Assembly (NCBI RefSeq): GCF_020165195.1
Contig: NZ_JAIUHR010000032.1
Span: 1 to 64,000, forward strand
Source: Mesorhizobium sp. CA14
Lineage (GTDB): Bacteria > Pseudomonadota > Alphaproteobacteria > Rhizobiales > Rhizobiaceae
Reading direction: 5' to 3'
DNA length: 64,000 nt
A program made the translations under genes and the position numbers. This document shows positions 44,566-53,488 of this stretch, in pieces. Positions within the stretch are counted from its first letter, which is position 1. Each line of letters starts with the position of its first letter. Below the pieces are notes generated by a model, which saw nothing but the letters and a program-made list of their open reading frames with translations, searched no databases and had not been told where the DNA came from.

Positions 44566-44733
44566 ATGCGAACGCCTCACACATCCCGCTGGTCCCTGCC
44601 GCGCCGGCTCCGCAATGACGGCTGGTGGCTCGTCGAGCCGCAAAGGCGGTGCCACGAGGCGGCCATCCTGCCTTTCGCCCCGAGGCCGCTCCACATGGTG
44701 GGAGCGGACACGCCGGGGACGGTCCGGCGATGA
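44566..44733 (+). CDS. possible short protein of 55 residues
   Basis: ATG at 44566, stop at 44731-44733. The product (RTPHTSRWSLPRRLRNDGWW at the start, then VEPQRRCHEAAILPFAPRPL) is basic and Trp-rich, not Ala/Arg repeat-like as in shadow frames. No ribosome site is evident and no family is recognised. The rest of 44320-44908 holds only repeats. Confidence 0.2.
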   Translation: MRTPHTSRWSLPRRLRNDGWWLVEPQRRCHEAAILPFAPRPLHMVGADTPGTVRR

Positions 44734-44811
44734 CGCTCCTTGCCGACCCTGCCATGGGCTCTGCCCAGGCATGCGCAAATGCCCGAGGCCTTTGTCGATT
44801 CATCTCCTTGT

Positions 44812-44866
44812 CCCGATACAACTGCGGACTGAAAACAATTTCCCACTTCTCCATGGAATTGCCCTA
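44812..44866. repeat. dispersed repeat family E, diverged copy
   Basis: ACAACTGCGGACTGAAAACA and TCTCCATGGAATTGCCCTA: the usual inverted ends are eroded. It lies just before the response regulator gene. Confidence 0.5.
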
Positions 44867-44908
44867 ATCCTACCGTCACCGAACCCCACGCACCGGGCCG
44901 CTGATTTC

Positions 44909-45607
44909 ATGCCGCACAACATACTCGTCGCCGACGACGACCCTCATATCCGCGAGATCATCTGCTTCGCGCTGGAAAAGGCCGGCATGAAGACGGCCGC
45001 TGTCGCCAACGGCGCAGCGGCGCTCCAGGCAGTCGAGCGCCGCGCGCCCGACCTCATCGTGCTCGACATCGGCATGCCGGAGATGGACGGGCTGGAGGTC
45101 TGCCGCAGGCTGCGGCAAAAATCCGACGTGCCGGTGCTGTTTTTGTCCGCGCGCGACGAGGAAATCGACCGCGTGCTCGGGCTGGAGATGGGCGGCGACG
45201 ATTATGTGACGAAACCGTTCAGCCCGCGCGAGCTGGTCGCCCGCGTCAACGTCATCCTGCGGCGCGCGCGTCCGGCGCCGGTCGAAGAAGAAGCCGACGA
45301 CCGTCAATTCGTGCATGGCAAGCTCATGCTCGTCCCGGCAAGCCATGAAGCGAGCTTCGACGGCAAGCCGCTCATCCTGACGGCGATCGAATTCGCGATC
45401 CTCAAAGGCTTCCTCGCCCGCCCGCAGCATGTGCTTGGCCGCGACGCGGTGATGGCCAATGCCTATGCCTCCAACATCCATGTCTCGGAACGCACGGTCG
45501 ACAGCCACATCCGCAATTTGCGGGCCAAGCTGGCGGCGGTCGGCTGTCTCGACGCGATCGCGACGGTGCATGGCGTCGGCTTCCGGCTCGGCCGATGCGG
45601 TGGTTGA
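44909..45607 (+). CDS. OmpR-family response regulator (CreB-like)
   Basis: 232 residues. Receiver domain at 1-120 with acidic pocket DDDP (10-13), phospho-acceptor Asp in LIVLDIGMPEMDG, Thr/Ser switch (FLSARDEE) and Lys (YVTKPFSPREL). The C-terminal winged helix includes LTAIEFAILKGFLARPQHVL and VDSHIRNLRAKLAAV. It overlaps the histidine kinase start by 13 bp, so the two are a cognate pair. The ATG at 44909 begins the receiver fold exactly. Confidence 0.92.
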   Translation: MPHNILVADDDPHIREIICFALEKAGMKTAAVANGAAALQAVERRAPDLIVLDIGMPEMDGLEVCRRLRQKSDVPVLFLSARDEEIDRVLGLEMGGDDYVTKPFSPRELVARVNVILRRARPAPVEEEADDRQFVHGKLMLVPASHEASFDGKPLILTAIEFAILKGFLARPQHVLGRDAVMANAYASNIHVSERTVDSHIRNLRAKLAAVGCLDAIATVHGVGFRLGRCGG

Positions 45608-47169
45608 GCAAGGAAAGGTGGCGGCCGCGGCTTGCCACCGTCGTCGTCGTCATCCTCATCCTGGTGATGGCGCTGCCGCTGGTCGGGCTGTTCTTCTTCC
45701 GGCTCTATGAGAACCAGCTGATCCGCCAGACCGAGGGAGAGCTGATCGCGCAAGGCGCGGTCGTTGCCGCTGTCTACGCCCAGGAGGTGCGCGCGGCCGG
45801 CATTGCCCAGGACAGGCTGGGTTCGCCGATCTCGGCCGATCCGGCGAGGGACAGCAACTATCCCTATGATCCGATCGAGCCGCGGCTCGACCTTGCCGCC
45901 GACGATGTCATGCCGATGCGTCCCGCGGCGCTTCCCGCCGTCCCCGACCCGGCCTTCGCGGCCATCGGCGCGCGGCTCGACGGCATTCTCGACGAAACGC
46001 AGAAAACGACGCTTGCCGGCTTCCGCCTGCTCGATCCGCGCGGCGTGGTGATTGCCGGCGGCGACGAGGTCGGCCGGTCGCTTGGCGAAGTCGAGGAAGT
46101 ACGGACCGCGCTTTCGGGCCATTATGCCAGCGAACTGCGCTTGCGAATACCTGACCAGCCGGCGCCGCCGCTTTATTCGGTCAGCCGCGGCACCAGGGTG
46201 CGCGTCTTCGTCGCCATGCCGGTCGAGCTCGACGGCCGGGTCGCGGGCGTCGTCTATCTGTCGCGGACGCCAAACAACATCGTCAAGCACCTCTATGGCG
46301 AACGCGGCAAGGTGACGTTGGCGGCGATCACGATCGTCGGCGGCACGCTCTTGATCGCGCTGGTGTTCATCCGCACCGTCAGCCGGCCGATCTACGCGCT
46401 GATCGAGCGGACGAAACGCATCGCCGCCGGCGACCGCGAGGCGATCAGGCCGCTCGCCCATCACGGCACGCGCGAGATGGCGGCGCTGTCGGCGGCTTTC
46501 CTCGACATGGCGCAAAAACTGCAGGCGCGCTCCGACAGCATCCAGACCTTCGCCACCCATGTCTCGCATGAATTGAAATCGCCGCTGACGGCAATCCAGG
46601 GCGCGGCGGAGCTGCTGAGGGATTCCGGCGGCGCGATGGACGAGGCCGAGCGCAAGCGTTTCTCCAACAACATCGTCACCGATGCCGGGCGGCTCAATCT
46701 CCTGGTGCGTCGGCTGCTTGACCTGGCGCGCGCTGAAAATCTGGAACCGAGCGGCGAAAGCACGACGCTTTGTGCGGCATTGGCATCCTTGCCGATCGAC
46801 ACAAGGCTCGAAGCGCGGCTTGAGGGCGGCGGCGATATCGGGCTCGGCATCTCGGCCGAGAATCTCGGCATCGTGCTCGCCAATCTCATCGACAATTCGG
46901 CACGACATGGCGCCCGGCAGGTGGCGATCCACGCCTCAGCCGATGGCGAGCGCGCGTCGGTCCGGATCGGCGACGACGGCGAGGGAATCTCGGCCGCCAA
47001 CCGCGCCAGGATCTTCGAGCCGTTCTTCACCACGCGGCGCGAATCCGGCGGCACCGGCATGGGGCTCGGCATCGTGCTGGCCCTCCTGAAAGCGCATGAT
47101 GGCACGATCAGGCTGGTTGACTCCGAGCGCGGCACGCGCTTCGAGATCGATCTTCCTGCATTGATTTGA
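45595..47169 (+). CDS. sensor histidine kinase (CreC-like)
   Basis: 524 residues in the inner membrane. First membrane segment ATVVVVILILVMALPLVGLF (residues about 14-33), a periplasmic sensor region to about 240, second segment LAAITIVGGTLLIALVFI, then a HAMP-like linker. The H-box is FATHVSHELKSPLTAIQGAA, with the N-box NLIDNSARHGAR, G1 IGDDGEGIS, and G2 GGTGMGLGIV. All kinase boxes are intact. Signal unknown. Confidence 0.92.
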   Translation: MRWLSKERWRPRLATVVVVILILVMALPLVGLFFFRLYENQLIRQTEGELIAQGAVVAAVYAQEVRAAGIAQDRLGSPISADPARDSNYPYDPIEPRLDLAADDVMPMRPAALPAVPDPAFAAIGARLDGILDETQKTTLAGFRLLDPRGVVIAGGDEVGRSLGEVEEVRTALSGHYASELRLRIPDQPAPPLYSVSRGTRVRVFVAMPVELDGRVAGVVYLSRTPNNIVKHLYGERGKVTLAAITIVGGTLLIALVFIRTVSRPIYALIERTKRIAAGDREAIRPLAHHGTREMAALSAAFLDMAQKLQARSDSIQTFATHVSHELKSPLTAIQGAAELLRDSGGAMDEAERKRFSNNIVTDAGRLNLLVRRLLDLARAENLEPSGESTTLCAALASLPIDTRLEARLEGGGDIGLGISAENLGIVLANLIDNSARHGARQVAIHASADGERASVRIGDDGEGISAANRARIFEPFFTTRRESGGTGMGLGIVLALLKAHDGTIRLVDSERGTRFEIDLPALI

Positions 47170-47221
47170 GCGTGCGAACCCGAGCGTCGGGACCATGCTC
47201 TGGAGTCGGAGAACCAAAAGC

Positions 47222-48388
47222 GTGCGCTACGACATCGTCATCATCGGCGGGGCCATCGTCGGGTCCTCGGTCGCCTATTACCTGCGCGAGGAGGGCTTTA
47301 CCGGCTCGATCGCGCTGATCGAGCGCGATCCACAGTTCTCGCATGCGGCGACGACCTTGTCCTGTGCCTCGATTCGCCAGCAATTCTCGATCCCCGAAAA
47401 CATCCGCCTGTCGCAGTTCACGCTGAAACTGTTCCGGCGGCTGAAGGAAACCTTCGGCGCCGACGCCGATATCGGTTTTCGCGAGGGCGGCTATCTCATC
47501 CTCGCCGGCGAGGCCGGGCTGCCGATCCTCAAGGCCAATCACGAGACGCAGCTCGCGGAGGGCGCCGACATCGTGCTGGAGGATGCCGGCCAGCTGACGC
47601 AGCGTTTCTCCTGGCTGTCGGCCGAAGGCATTTCCGCCGGCGCCTATGGCCGCAGCGGCGAAGGCTGGTTCGACGCGCATGCCATGCTGATGCTGTTCCG
47701 CCAGGCGTTGCGCGACAGGAAGATCGATCTCATCACGGCTTCCGTCACCGGCATCGCGCGCGACGGCAATCGCGTCACCAGCGTAAGCCTCGACAATGGC
47801 GAGACGCTCGAAGCGGGCACCGTCATCAACGCGGCCGGGCCGAATGCCGGCAAGGTCGCCGCCTTGGCCGGGCTGGCGCTGCCGGTCGAGCCGCGCAAGC
47901 GCAATGTCTTCGTCTTCGAAGCGCGCGAGAAATTCGCTGATATGCCGCTGCTGGTGGATCCGTCCGGCATCTATGTGCGGCCGGAGGGCTCGGTCTACAT
48001 CACCGGTGGCGCCGAGCCGGAGGAAGGCGATCATGCGCCCGATCCAACGGATTTCGAGGTCAACTGGCCGCTGTTCGAAGAGGTGATCTGGCCGGTCCTA
48101 GCCACCCGCATCCCGGCCTTCGAGGCGATCAAGCCGACGCGCGCCTGGGTCGGGCATTACGACTACAACACGCTCGACCAGAATGCGGTGATCGGCCGGC
48201 ATCCGGAGGTCGAAAACTTCCTGTTCGCCAACGGCTTCTCCGGCCACGGCCTGCAGCAGGCGCCGGCGGTGGGGAAGTCGATCGCCGAGCTCATCGTGCA
48301 TGGCGGCTACCGCACGATCGACTGTACGGCATTCGGATATGAGCGTGTGGCGGAAGGACGGGCGTTCCGGGAGCTGAACGTCATCTGA
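47222..48388 (+). CDS. FAD-dependent oxidoreductase (DAO family)
   Basis: 388 residues with an N-terminal Rossmann FAD site (RYDIVIIGGAIVGSSVAYYL) and the DAO-family substrate domain (AGTVINAAGPNAGKVAALAG; PTRAWVGHYDYNTLDQNAVI; FLFANGFSGHGLQQAPAVGK). This family oxidises amino acids, sarcosine-like amines or glycerol-3-phosphate-type substrates; the specific substrate is not clear. GTG at 47222 is preferred since the fold starts there; an in-frame ATG at 47195 would add nine residues. Its 3' end overlaps the convergent DUF72 gene by 82 bp. Confidence 0.85.
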   Translation: MRYDIVIIGGAIVGSSVAYYLREEGFTGSIALIERDPQFSHAATTLSCASIRQQFSIPENIRLSQFTLKLFRRLKETFGADADIGFREGGYLILAGEAGLPILKANHETQLAEGADIVLEDAGQLTQRFSWLSAEGISAGAYGRSGEGWFDAHAMLMLFRQALRDRKIDLITASVTGIARDGNRVTSVSLDNGETLEAGTVINAAGPNAGKVAALAGLALPVEPRKRNVFVFEAREKFADMPLLVDPSGIYVRPEGSVYITGGAEPEEGDHAPDPTDFEVNWPLFEEVIWPVLATRIPAFEAIKPTRAWVGHYDYNTLDQNAVIGRHPEVENFLFANGFSGHGLQQAPAVGKSIAELIVHGGYRTIDCTAFGYERVAEGRAFRELNVI

Positions 48389-49110
48389 CGGACGGCTGCA
48401 TCGACCGAAAGCGCATTGCCGAGCGCATGGCCTCGTGCCGTGTTGTCGAAGATGCACCAGACCTCCGATACGCTGGCTTCGGCAAGCCGCCTGCCGATAT
48501 CCAGAAGCTGATCGGCCTCGTAGTCCGAATAGTAGACGCGCGGCGCGCCATGGAATCGGAAGTAGGCGAGATCGCGCCAGCCGCCGGGCATAGCGGCGGC
48601 GGGCACGGGAGCGGGATCGGCCGCAACGCGCCCAACTTGAAAGCGGCTCAGTAAGGCCCCGGCTTCCGGCTCGAACCAGGTGGGGTGACGCGGTTCGCAA
48701 ACCAGGCGCCGGTCGCTCTTTACACGCAGCATCGTGAAGAAGTTTTCGGCTGTTTGGGGCTCGAATTGCAGACTGGGCGGCAGTTGCACCAGGAGCACGG
48801 AAAGCTTGGTACCGAGGCCGCCGATCTGACCCAAAAACGCGTCCAGAAGATCATCGCAATCTTCGAGGCGGCGCTCATGCGTCACGGCTCTGGGGATTTT
48901 TGCGGAAAAGCGAAAATGATTCGGGACCGAGCGCGCCCAGCGCTCATAGGTTTGCCGCCGATGCGGCTTGTGGAATGAGGAATTGATCTCCACGATCGAA
49001 AGCCGTGCCGCATAACGTTCGAGCTGCGAGCCGGAACCGGGGAAAGAAGGTTTATGCGCTGCCGGTATGCTCCATCCGGCGGTTCCCACGACACAGCGGC
49101 TGTTCTCCAT
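48307..49110 (-). CDS. DUF72-family protein
   Basis: 267 residues of the DUF72/YecE family, a TIM-barrel fold: VVGTAGWSIP, SIVEINSSFHKPHRRQTYER, FRFSAKIPRAVTHERRLED, LLVQLPPSLQF, RRLVCEPRHPTWF, YFRFHGAPRVYYSDYEADQL and EVWCIFDNTARGHALGNAL. Function not established. The ATG at 49110 gives the family's expected N-terminus. Confidence 0.88.
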   Translation of the reverse strand: MENSRCVVGTAGWSIPAAHKPSFPGSGSQLERYAARLSIVEINSSFHKPHRRQTYERWARSVPNHFRFSAKIPRAVTHERRLEDCDDLLDAFLGQIGGLGTKLSVLLVQLPPSLQFEPQTAENFFTMLRVKSDRRLVCEPRHPTWFEPEAGALLSRFQVGRVAADPAPVPAAAMPGGWRDLAYFRFHGAPRVYYSDYEADQLLDIGRRLAEASVSEVWCIFDNTARGHALGNALSVDAAVRQMTFSSRNARPSATRSYPNAVQSIVR

Positions 49111-49156
49111 CCCCCAAAAATCTGGACGGGTGCTATTGCGAGTCAAGGGAGATCTT

Positions 49157-49642
49157 TCAGGTAGCCGGCCGAGCGCCGAAATACCCCTGCAGCCACCCAA
49201 GCACGCGCGCCCAGCCCTCGGCATGTTCCGCCGCCGCGTCCGGGAAACCCGCGAAGCCGCCGTGGCAGATGGTGAGCCGCGTGCCGCCGGCGATCGGCTC
49301 CAGCAGATAAGCGACCGTCGTTTCGTGCCGGCCGAGCGCCGGATGGTCCCAGTCGTAACGCCGCGTCTGCACGATCCGACGCGGCATTTCGATTTCGAGA
49401 AACTCTCCGCCGGCGGGCAGGCGCCTGCCGTCGGCGGTTCGCACCGTGACACGCCAGCTTCCGCCGACGCGCAGATCCGCGTTCCAACCGGTCATGCGGT
49501 AAGTTTCGGGCGAACCCCACCAGCGCTCGACCGCGCTGGTTATCAACGCCGCGCCAACCTCGTCGGGTGAGGCGGGAAGGTCGGCCGAGGCCATGACCGT
49601 GTCCGCGTTCGCCATGGCCTGCGGCAAGGATAGTTGCAGCAT
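49157..49642 (-). CDS. SRPBCC/AHSA1-domain protein
   Basis: 161 residues with an Activator-of-Hsp90-ATPase-like lipid-binding fold: SADLPASPDEVGAALITSAV, RVGGSWRVTVRTADGRRLPA and GGTRLTICHGGFAGFP. ATG at 49642 has GGAGG eight bases upstream. Part of a cluster with another SRPBCC gene and an ArsR-type regulator. Confidence 0.78.
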   Translation of the reverse strand: MLQLSLPQAMANADTVMASADLPASPDEVGAALITSAVERWWGSPETYRMTGWNADLRVGGSWRVTVRTADGRRLPAGGEFLEIEMPRRIVQTRRYDWDHPALGRHETTVAYLLEPIAGGTRLTICHGGFAGFPDAAAEHAEGWARVLGWLQGYFGARPAT

Positions 49643-49686
49643 CGCATACACCTCCGGCGCGAATCGTTCGTATCCGAAACGAATCC

Positions 49687-50136
49687 TTATCCCTTTGACG
49701 GCGGGCGCTCGAAACCCTTGCCGGTTTCGAGCAGGCTCTTGAGGCTGGCGAGCACCAGCGGCCAGCCTTTGGAGACGTTCGGGATCAGCCTGTGGGAGCC
49801 GTCGGCCTCATGGGTGACGGCGAGCTTCATCAATTCGCCGTCGGGCTCGATGGTGAAGGTGCAGCGCGTATAGCCGTCCTCCTTAACCTCGGGCATCCAT
49901 TCGTTGCGCCATTTGATGACGAGGCGTTTCGGCGGGTCGATTTCGAGGATCTCGCCGGAGTCGGCGATGCGCCCGTCGGGGAAGACCAGCTTCCAGCTCG
50001 AGCCGACCTTCCAGTCGCTCTCCTGATGGGAGCAGAGGAAGAACTGCCGGTTGAATTCCGGATCGGTCAGCGCTTGCCAAAGTTTTTCAGGCGTCGTGCG
50101 GATATAGGTGACATAGACAAAACTGTTCTCGCTCAC
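49687..50136 (-). CDS. SRPBCC/AHSA1-domain protein
   Basis: 149 residues: FVYVTYIRTTPEKLWQALTD, VGSSWKLVFPDGRIADSGEI, RLVIKWRNEWMPEVKEDGYT, and SKGWPLVLASLKSLLETGKG, the standard AHSA1 pattern. The GTG start overlaps the ArsR regulator stop (GTGA), so the two are translationally coupled. This regulator-SRPBCC pairing is common in alphaproteobacteria; ligand unknown. Confidence 0.88.
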   Translation of the reverse strand: MSENSFVYVTYIRTTPEKLWQALTDPEFNRQFFLCSHQESDWKVGSSWKLVFPDGRIADSGEILEIDPPKRLVIKWRNEWMPEVKEDGYTRCTFTIEPDGELMKLAVTHEADGSHRLIPNVSKGWPLVLASLKSLLETGKGFERPPSKG

Positions 50137-50453
50137 GGCTCTTCCCTTTCAAGGCGTTGCTTCAGGTCGCTGAGGGCAGCAAGCCGCCCCCGCTCGAACT
50201 TGCCGATCCAGCGCTCGGCGATCTCGTTGATCGGAACGGGGTTCAGGTAATGCTCCTTCTCGCGGCCCCGGCGCATGGTGGTGACGAGGTTCGCCTCCTC
50301 GAGGATCGCTAGGTGCTTGGTCACCGCCTGGCGCGTCATCTCCATGTTCTCGCAAAGCGCGTTCAGCGTCTGCCCGTTCCGGGCATGGAGGCTGTCCAGC
50401 AATTGCCGGCGGGTCGGGTCGGCCAAAGCGCGAAAGACGGCATCCATGCTCAT
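50133..50453 (-). CDS. ArsR-family transcriptional regulator
   Basis: 106 residues, a single winged helix: MDAVFRALADPTRRQLLDSL, then MEMTRQAVTKHLAILEEANL and the wing RRGREKEHYLNPVPI. No metal-binding Cys pair, so likely not a metal sensor. It probably controls its own operon with the SRPBCC gene. The ATG at 50453 is chosen; a short upstream extension is possible. Confidence 0.88.
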   Translation of the reverse strand: MSMDAVFRALADPTRRQLLDSLHARNGQTLNALCENMEMTRQAVTKHLAILEEANLVTTMRRGREKEHYLNPVPINEIAERWIGKFERGRLAALSDLKQRLEREEP

Positions 50454-50589
50454 GGCTTTAATATGCAACCATTTGGTTGCCTGTCAAGCGGTGGCAAAAA
50501 TATTCTGCCGCCTGATGACTGCTTGCCCAAGTTTCTTCCTTGCCGGATTGTGCCTGTCTTGAGGTGGCTTCGCTTTTGAGCAGCGCTTT

Positions 50590-50731
50590 CCCCCACTCCG
50601 TCGCTGCTTCGCAGCGCCACCTCTCCCCCCTCCGGAGGGAGAGGAAGGGAGCCAGGGTCGGCGAACTCGCACCGTTCCTCTCCCCCGTCGATCGGGGGAG
50701 AGGTGTCGAGCGAAGCTCGACGGAGTGGGGG
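50590..50731. repeat. 142-bp palindromic mosaic repeat (family A, copy 3)
   Basis: Terminal inverted repeats CCCCCACTCCGTCG (50590-50603) and CGACGGAGTGGGGG (50718-50731), with internal CCTCTCCCCC and GGGGGAGAGG hairpin blocks. Nothing else is recognised between 50454 and 50789. Confidence 0.75.
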
Positions 50732-50789
50732 TCGATCTGGCTCGCCGATTCCAAGCAGAAATCGGCTCCGATATCGGCGGCGGTTCAGG

Positions 50790-51213
50790 TCAGCGCTGGC
50801 GGGAAAACCAGAAGGCGTCGGTCATGCGCGCCATGCCGATGCGCTCGTAGAAGCCGACGGCGTCGGGCATCGAGATCAGGCTGATGGCGACCGAAGGCCC
50901 GAGCTGCCGCTGCGCCTCGTCTCAGGCCCTTGCCGACGCCGAGCCCTTGCGCCGAGGCGGATACGGCGAGTTCGGAGATGTAGCAGACCCAGGAGAAATC
51001 GGTGATGCCGCGCGCGACGCCGATCAGCGGCTTGCCCTCGATGTCGAGCCGCGCTGTCAGCACCAGATTGGCATTGCCGAGCATTGTCTTCAGGCGCGCT
51101 TCATCGTCGACGGGCCGTGTTTCACCGAGACCGGATTCCACCAGCACGCGGCGGAATTCGGCGACATCGAGCGCGGGTTCGCTGGCGTAAAGGATTTTTG
51201 AAGGATCGGCCAT
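50790..51213 (-). pseudogene. GNAT acetyltransferase with a frameshift
   Basis: The N-terminal frame from the ATG at 51213 reads ETRPVDDEARLKTMLGNANL, IGVARGITDFSWVCYISELA and the acetyl-CoA loop SAQGLGVGKGL. It then shifts at about 50919-50926 into an Arg/Ala-rich nonsense tail. A different frame carries on with DEAQRQLGPSVAISLISMPD and GFYERIGMARMTDAFWFSRQ, ending at 50790, which is the normal GNAT C-terminus. One base extra, or two missing, explains it. Either a recent pseudogene or a sequencing error. Confidence 0.8.
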
Positions 51214-51401
51214 GGCCGCAGACTGCACCAGCCGGCCGGGATTTCGAAGCCGTTTTTTAGTTGTTCCAGCTCCGGCACGCATGCCATGCTCGACATTGGC
51301 CCAAGGCCCGCGCACGAACAGTTGCCTTTCATTTACCCCCGGCTTTGTGTAAACCGTCCGGCAAAATTCCCCGCAAGCCAAGAAGAAGACGGGCAAGGAC
51401 C

Positions 51402-52007
51402 ATGGATAAATTCACCAAGCTCACCGGCGTCGCCGCGCCCATGCCGATCGTCAATGTCGACACCGACATGATCATCCCGAAGGATTATCTGAAGACGATC
51501 AAGCGCACCGGGCTCGGCACCGGGCTTTTCGCCGAGATGCGCTACAATGAGGACGGCTCGGAAAACCCGGATTTCGTGCTCAACAAGCCGGCCTACCGCA
51601 AGGCGCAGATCCTGGTCGCCGGCGACAATTTCGGCTGCGGTTCGAGCCGCGAGCACGCGCCCTGGGCGCTGCTCGATTTCGGCATCCGTTGCGTGATCTC
51701 GACCTCGTTCGCCGACATCTTCTACAACAATTGCTTCAAGAACGGCATCCTGCCGATCACGGTCAGCCCGGAAGACCTCGACAAGCTGATGGACGACGCC
51801 TCGCGCGGCTCCAATGCGACGCTGTCGATCGACCTCGAGGCGAAGGAAATCCGCGGGCCGGATGGCGGCGTGGTCAAATTCGATCTCGACGATTTCAAGC
51901 GCCACTGCCTCTTGAACGGCCTCGACGATATCGGGCTGACCATGGAGAAGGCCGGCGCCATCGCGTCCTTCGAGAAGAGGAATGCCGAGCAGCGCCCCTG
52001 GGCCTGA
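51402..52007 (+). CDS. leuD: 3-isopropylmalate dehydratase small subunit
   Basis: Isomerises 2- to 3-isopropylmalate with LeuC in leucine synthesis. 201 residues with the swivel-domain signature: VNVDTDMIIPKDYLKTIKRT, VAGDNFGCGSSREHAPWALL, and SFADIFYNNCFKNGILPITV. LeuC is not in this window. leuB lies 2.5 kb downstream with unrelated genes between, the split layout usual in rhizobia. Confidence 0.95.
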   Translation: MDKFTKLTGVAAPMPIVNVDTDMIIPKDYLKTIKRTGLGTGLFAEMRYNEDGSENPDFVLNKPAYRKAQILVAGDNFGCGSSREHAPWALLDFGIRCVISTSFADIFYNNCFKNGILPITVSPEDLDKLMDDASRGSNATLSIDLEAKEIRGPDGGVVKFDLDDFKRHCLLNGLDDIGLTMEKAGAIASFEKRNAEQRPWA

Positions 52008-52061
52008 AAGACTGTTTGGAAATTCTACTCCGGCGGCCATCTGCCGACAGTTTCTGCGCTT

Positions 52062-52097
52062 CCGTTGCTCACGGACCAAATGTCCGCTGCGCTACGG
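52062..52097. repeat. structured repeat family F, copy 1
   Basis: Nested stems: outer CCGT (52062-52065) / ACGG (52094-52097), inner GGAC (52073-52076) / GTCC (52082-52085) around a 5-nt loop. The linkers TGCTCAC and GCTGCGCT match copy 2 at 53217-53252. It lies downstream of leuD. Confidence 0.7.
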
Positions 52098-52221
52098 TTC
52101 TCGAAACCGCCACCATATGACTCGCCAGAGCGAATTTCGAAACAGTCTCTGAGCGGCGCGGCTTCAAATCGATAGGCCCGCCCTTTGCCGGCTGGGCCGG
52201 CGGCTGAATGGAGGGACAGTC

Positions 52222-53163
52222 ATGACACGCTCGCTTCTGGCTGCTTCGGTGGCAATGCTTCTCGTCACGGTCGGCGCCAATGCGCAGACCACCGTGCCCG
52301 CCACGCAGCCGGCGCCCATCGCGTCCGACCAGCCGGCGGCCGATCAAGGCGCGGCCGATCAGGGATTGAGCAGCGACCAGGCCGCGTCGGATGACGACAG
52401 GCAGGCGCCGATCCCGTTCGAGGGTGGCCAGCTCACCATCACGCAGCCGGAGCAGGACGGCGAGAAGGTGCTGGCTTATGACGGCAAGCAGCTTGCCAGC
52501 AATTACGACGTCTTCTTCGACAAGATCGTCAAGATCGGCGACGTCAACGTGGCGCTGGTCGATGTCGGTGACGGCGGCAACCAGTGCGGGCCGGCCAAGG
52601 TCATCATCTGGAAGCCGAAGGACGGTGAGATCCAGACCACCACGGTCGAGCAGGACGAATGCGGCGCGCCGCCGGCAGCAGTCTCCGACAGCGCCATTTA
52701 TTTCGTGCCCTACCTGCTGCCGGGCGAGTCCAAGCCGGCGCTGCAATGGTCGCCCGCGGAAGGGCTGACGACCTCCGGCAACCTGACCTACACGCCCGAA
52801 CCCGGCACCGGCTGGAAGAATGTCGACCCGTCGAAATTGGACAACATCATCGATGCCTTCCACAACGAGGCCGTCTACAAAGCCGGACAGGCGTTGCTGG
52901 GCAACGACATGCCCGACATGGCGACCAGCCTTTTGGTCGGCGGCGGCACCGAAAAGACGGCCTCGGGCGCCTTCTACGCCACCGGCTGCGTGCCGCATGA
53001 CTGCGGCGGCAACGACGGCTTCATGGCGGTCGACCCCGCCAAACAGAAAGTCTATTTTGCCCGCCGCGGCGACAATGGCGAGCCGCAGGCCTGGCCGCCG
53101 ATGAAGGATTGGCCGGCGGATATCAAGAAGGCGTATGACGACGCCCAGGGGTCGGGGAATTAA
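52222..53163 (+). CDS. exported protein of unknown function
   Basis: 313 residues. Signal peptide TRSLLAASVAMLLVTVGANA with cleavage after ANA (residue 20), then a low-complexity Ala/Gln/Asp stretch to about residue 62. The folded part has three Cys pairs in extracytoplasmic context (NQCGPAKVI, DECGAPPA, GCVPHDCGGND), which could form disulfides. YDGKQLASNYDVFFDKI and KDWPADIKKAYDDA are the most distinctive blocks. The family is common in rhizobia, but no function is known to me. GGAGGG precedes the ATG. Confidence 0.75.
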   Translation: MTRSLLAASVAMLLVTVGANAQTTVPATQPAPIASDQPAADQGAADQGLSSDQAASDDDRQAPIPFEGGQLTITQPEQDGEKVLAYDGKQLASNYDVFFDKIVKIGDVNVALVDVGDGGNQCGPAKVIIWKPKDGEIQTTTVEQDECGAPPAAVSDSAIYFVPYLLPGESKPALQWSPAEGLTTSGNLTYTPEPGTGWKNVDPSKLDNIIDAFHNEAVYKAGQALLGNDMPDMATSLLVGGGTEKTASGAFYATGCVPHDCGGNDGFMAVDPAKQKVYFARRGDNGEPQAWPPMKDWPADIKKAYDDAQGSGN

Positions 53164-53216
53164 GGTATGCTGATATTCAGGTGAGGCCGGCCTGCAAGTG
53201 GCGGCTTCCTGCGCTT

Positions 53217-53252
53217 CCGGTGCTCACGTACTTTAAGTACGCTCCGCTCCGG
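53217..53252. repeat. structured repeat family F, copy 2
   Basis: Same layout as 52062-52097 with both stems changed in a paired manner: outer CCGG/CCGG, inner GTAC/GTAC, 5-nt loop TTTAA. It lies downstream of the 52222 gene. The rest of 53164-53488 holds no recognised gene. Confidence 0.7.
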
Positions 53253-53488
53253 TTCTCGGCAGCCACCACTTTCGACTCGGCCTGACCTGAAGCTCAACAC
53301 ACCTTAGGCCGGTGCGTTGCAGACCACCGTCAGCTTCGTCATCCAGAGTCCTCGCGCGTCGCTCGCTCCTAGCCGCAGCCAAATGTCCGAGGGTCTGCGC
53401 TTGCCTTCGTGACAACGCTCCGCCCGGCTTGGCCCACGACTGTACCGTCGTCCCCTGCTAGACGGATAAGAACCAACGCGAGGCCCCC

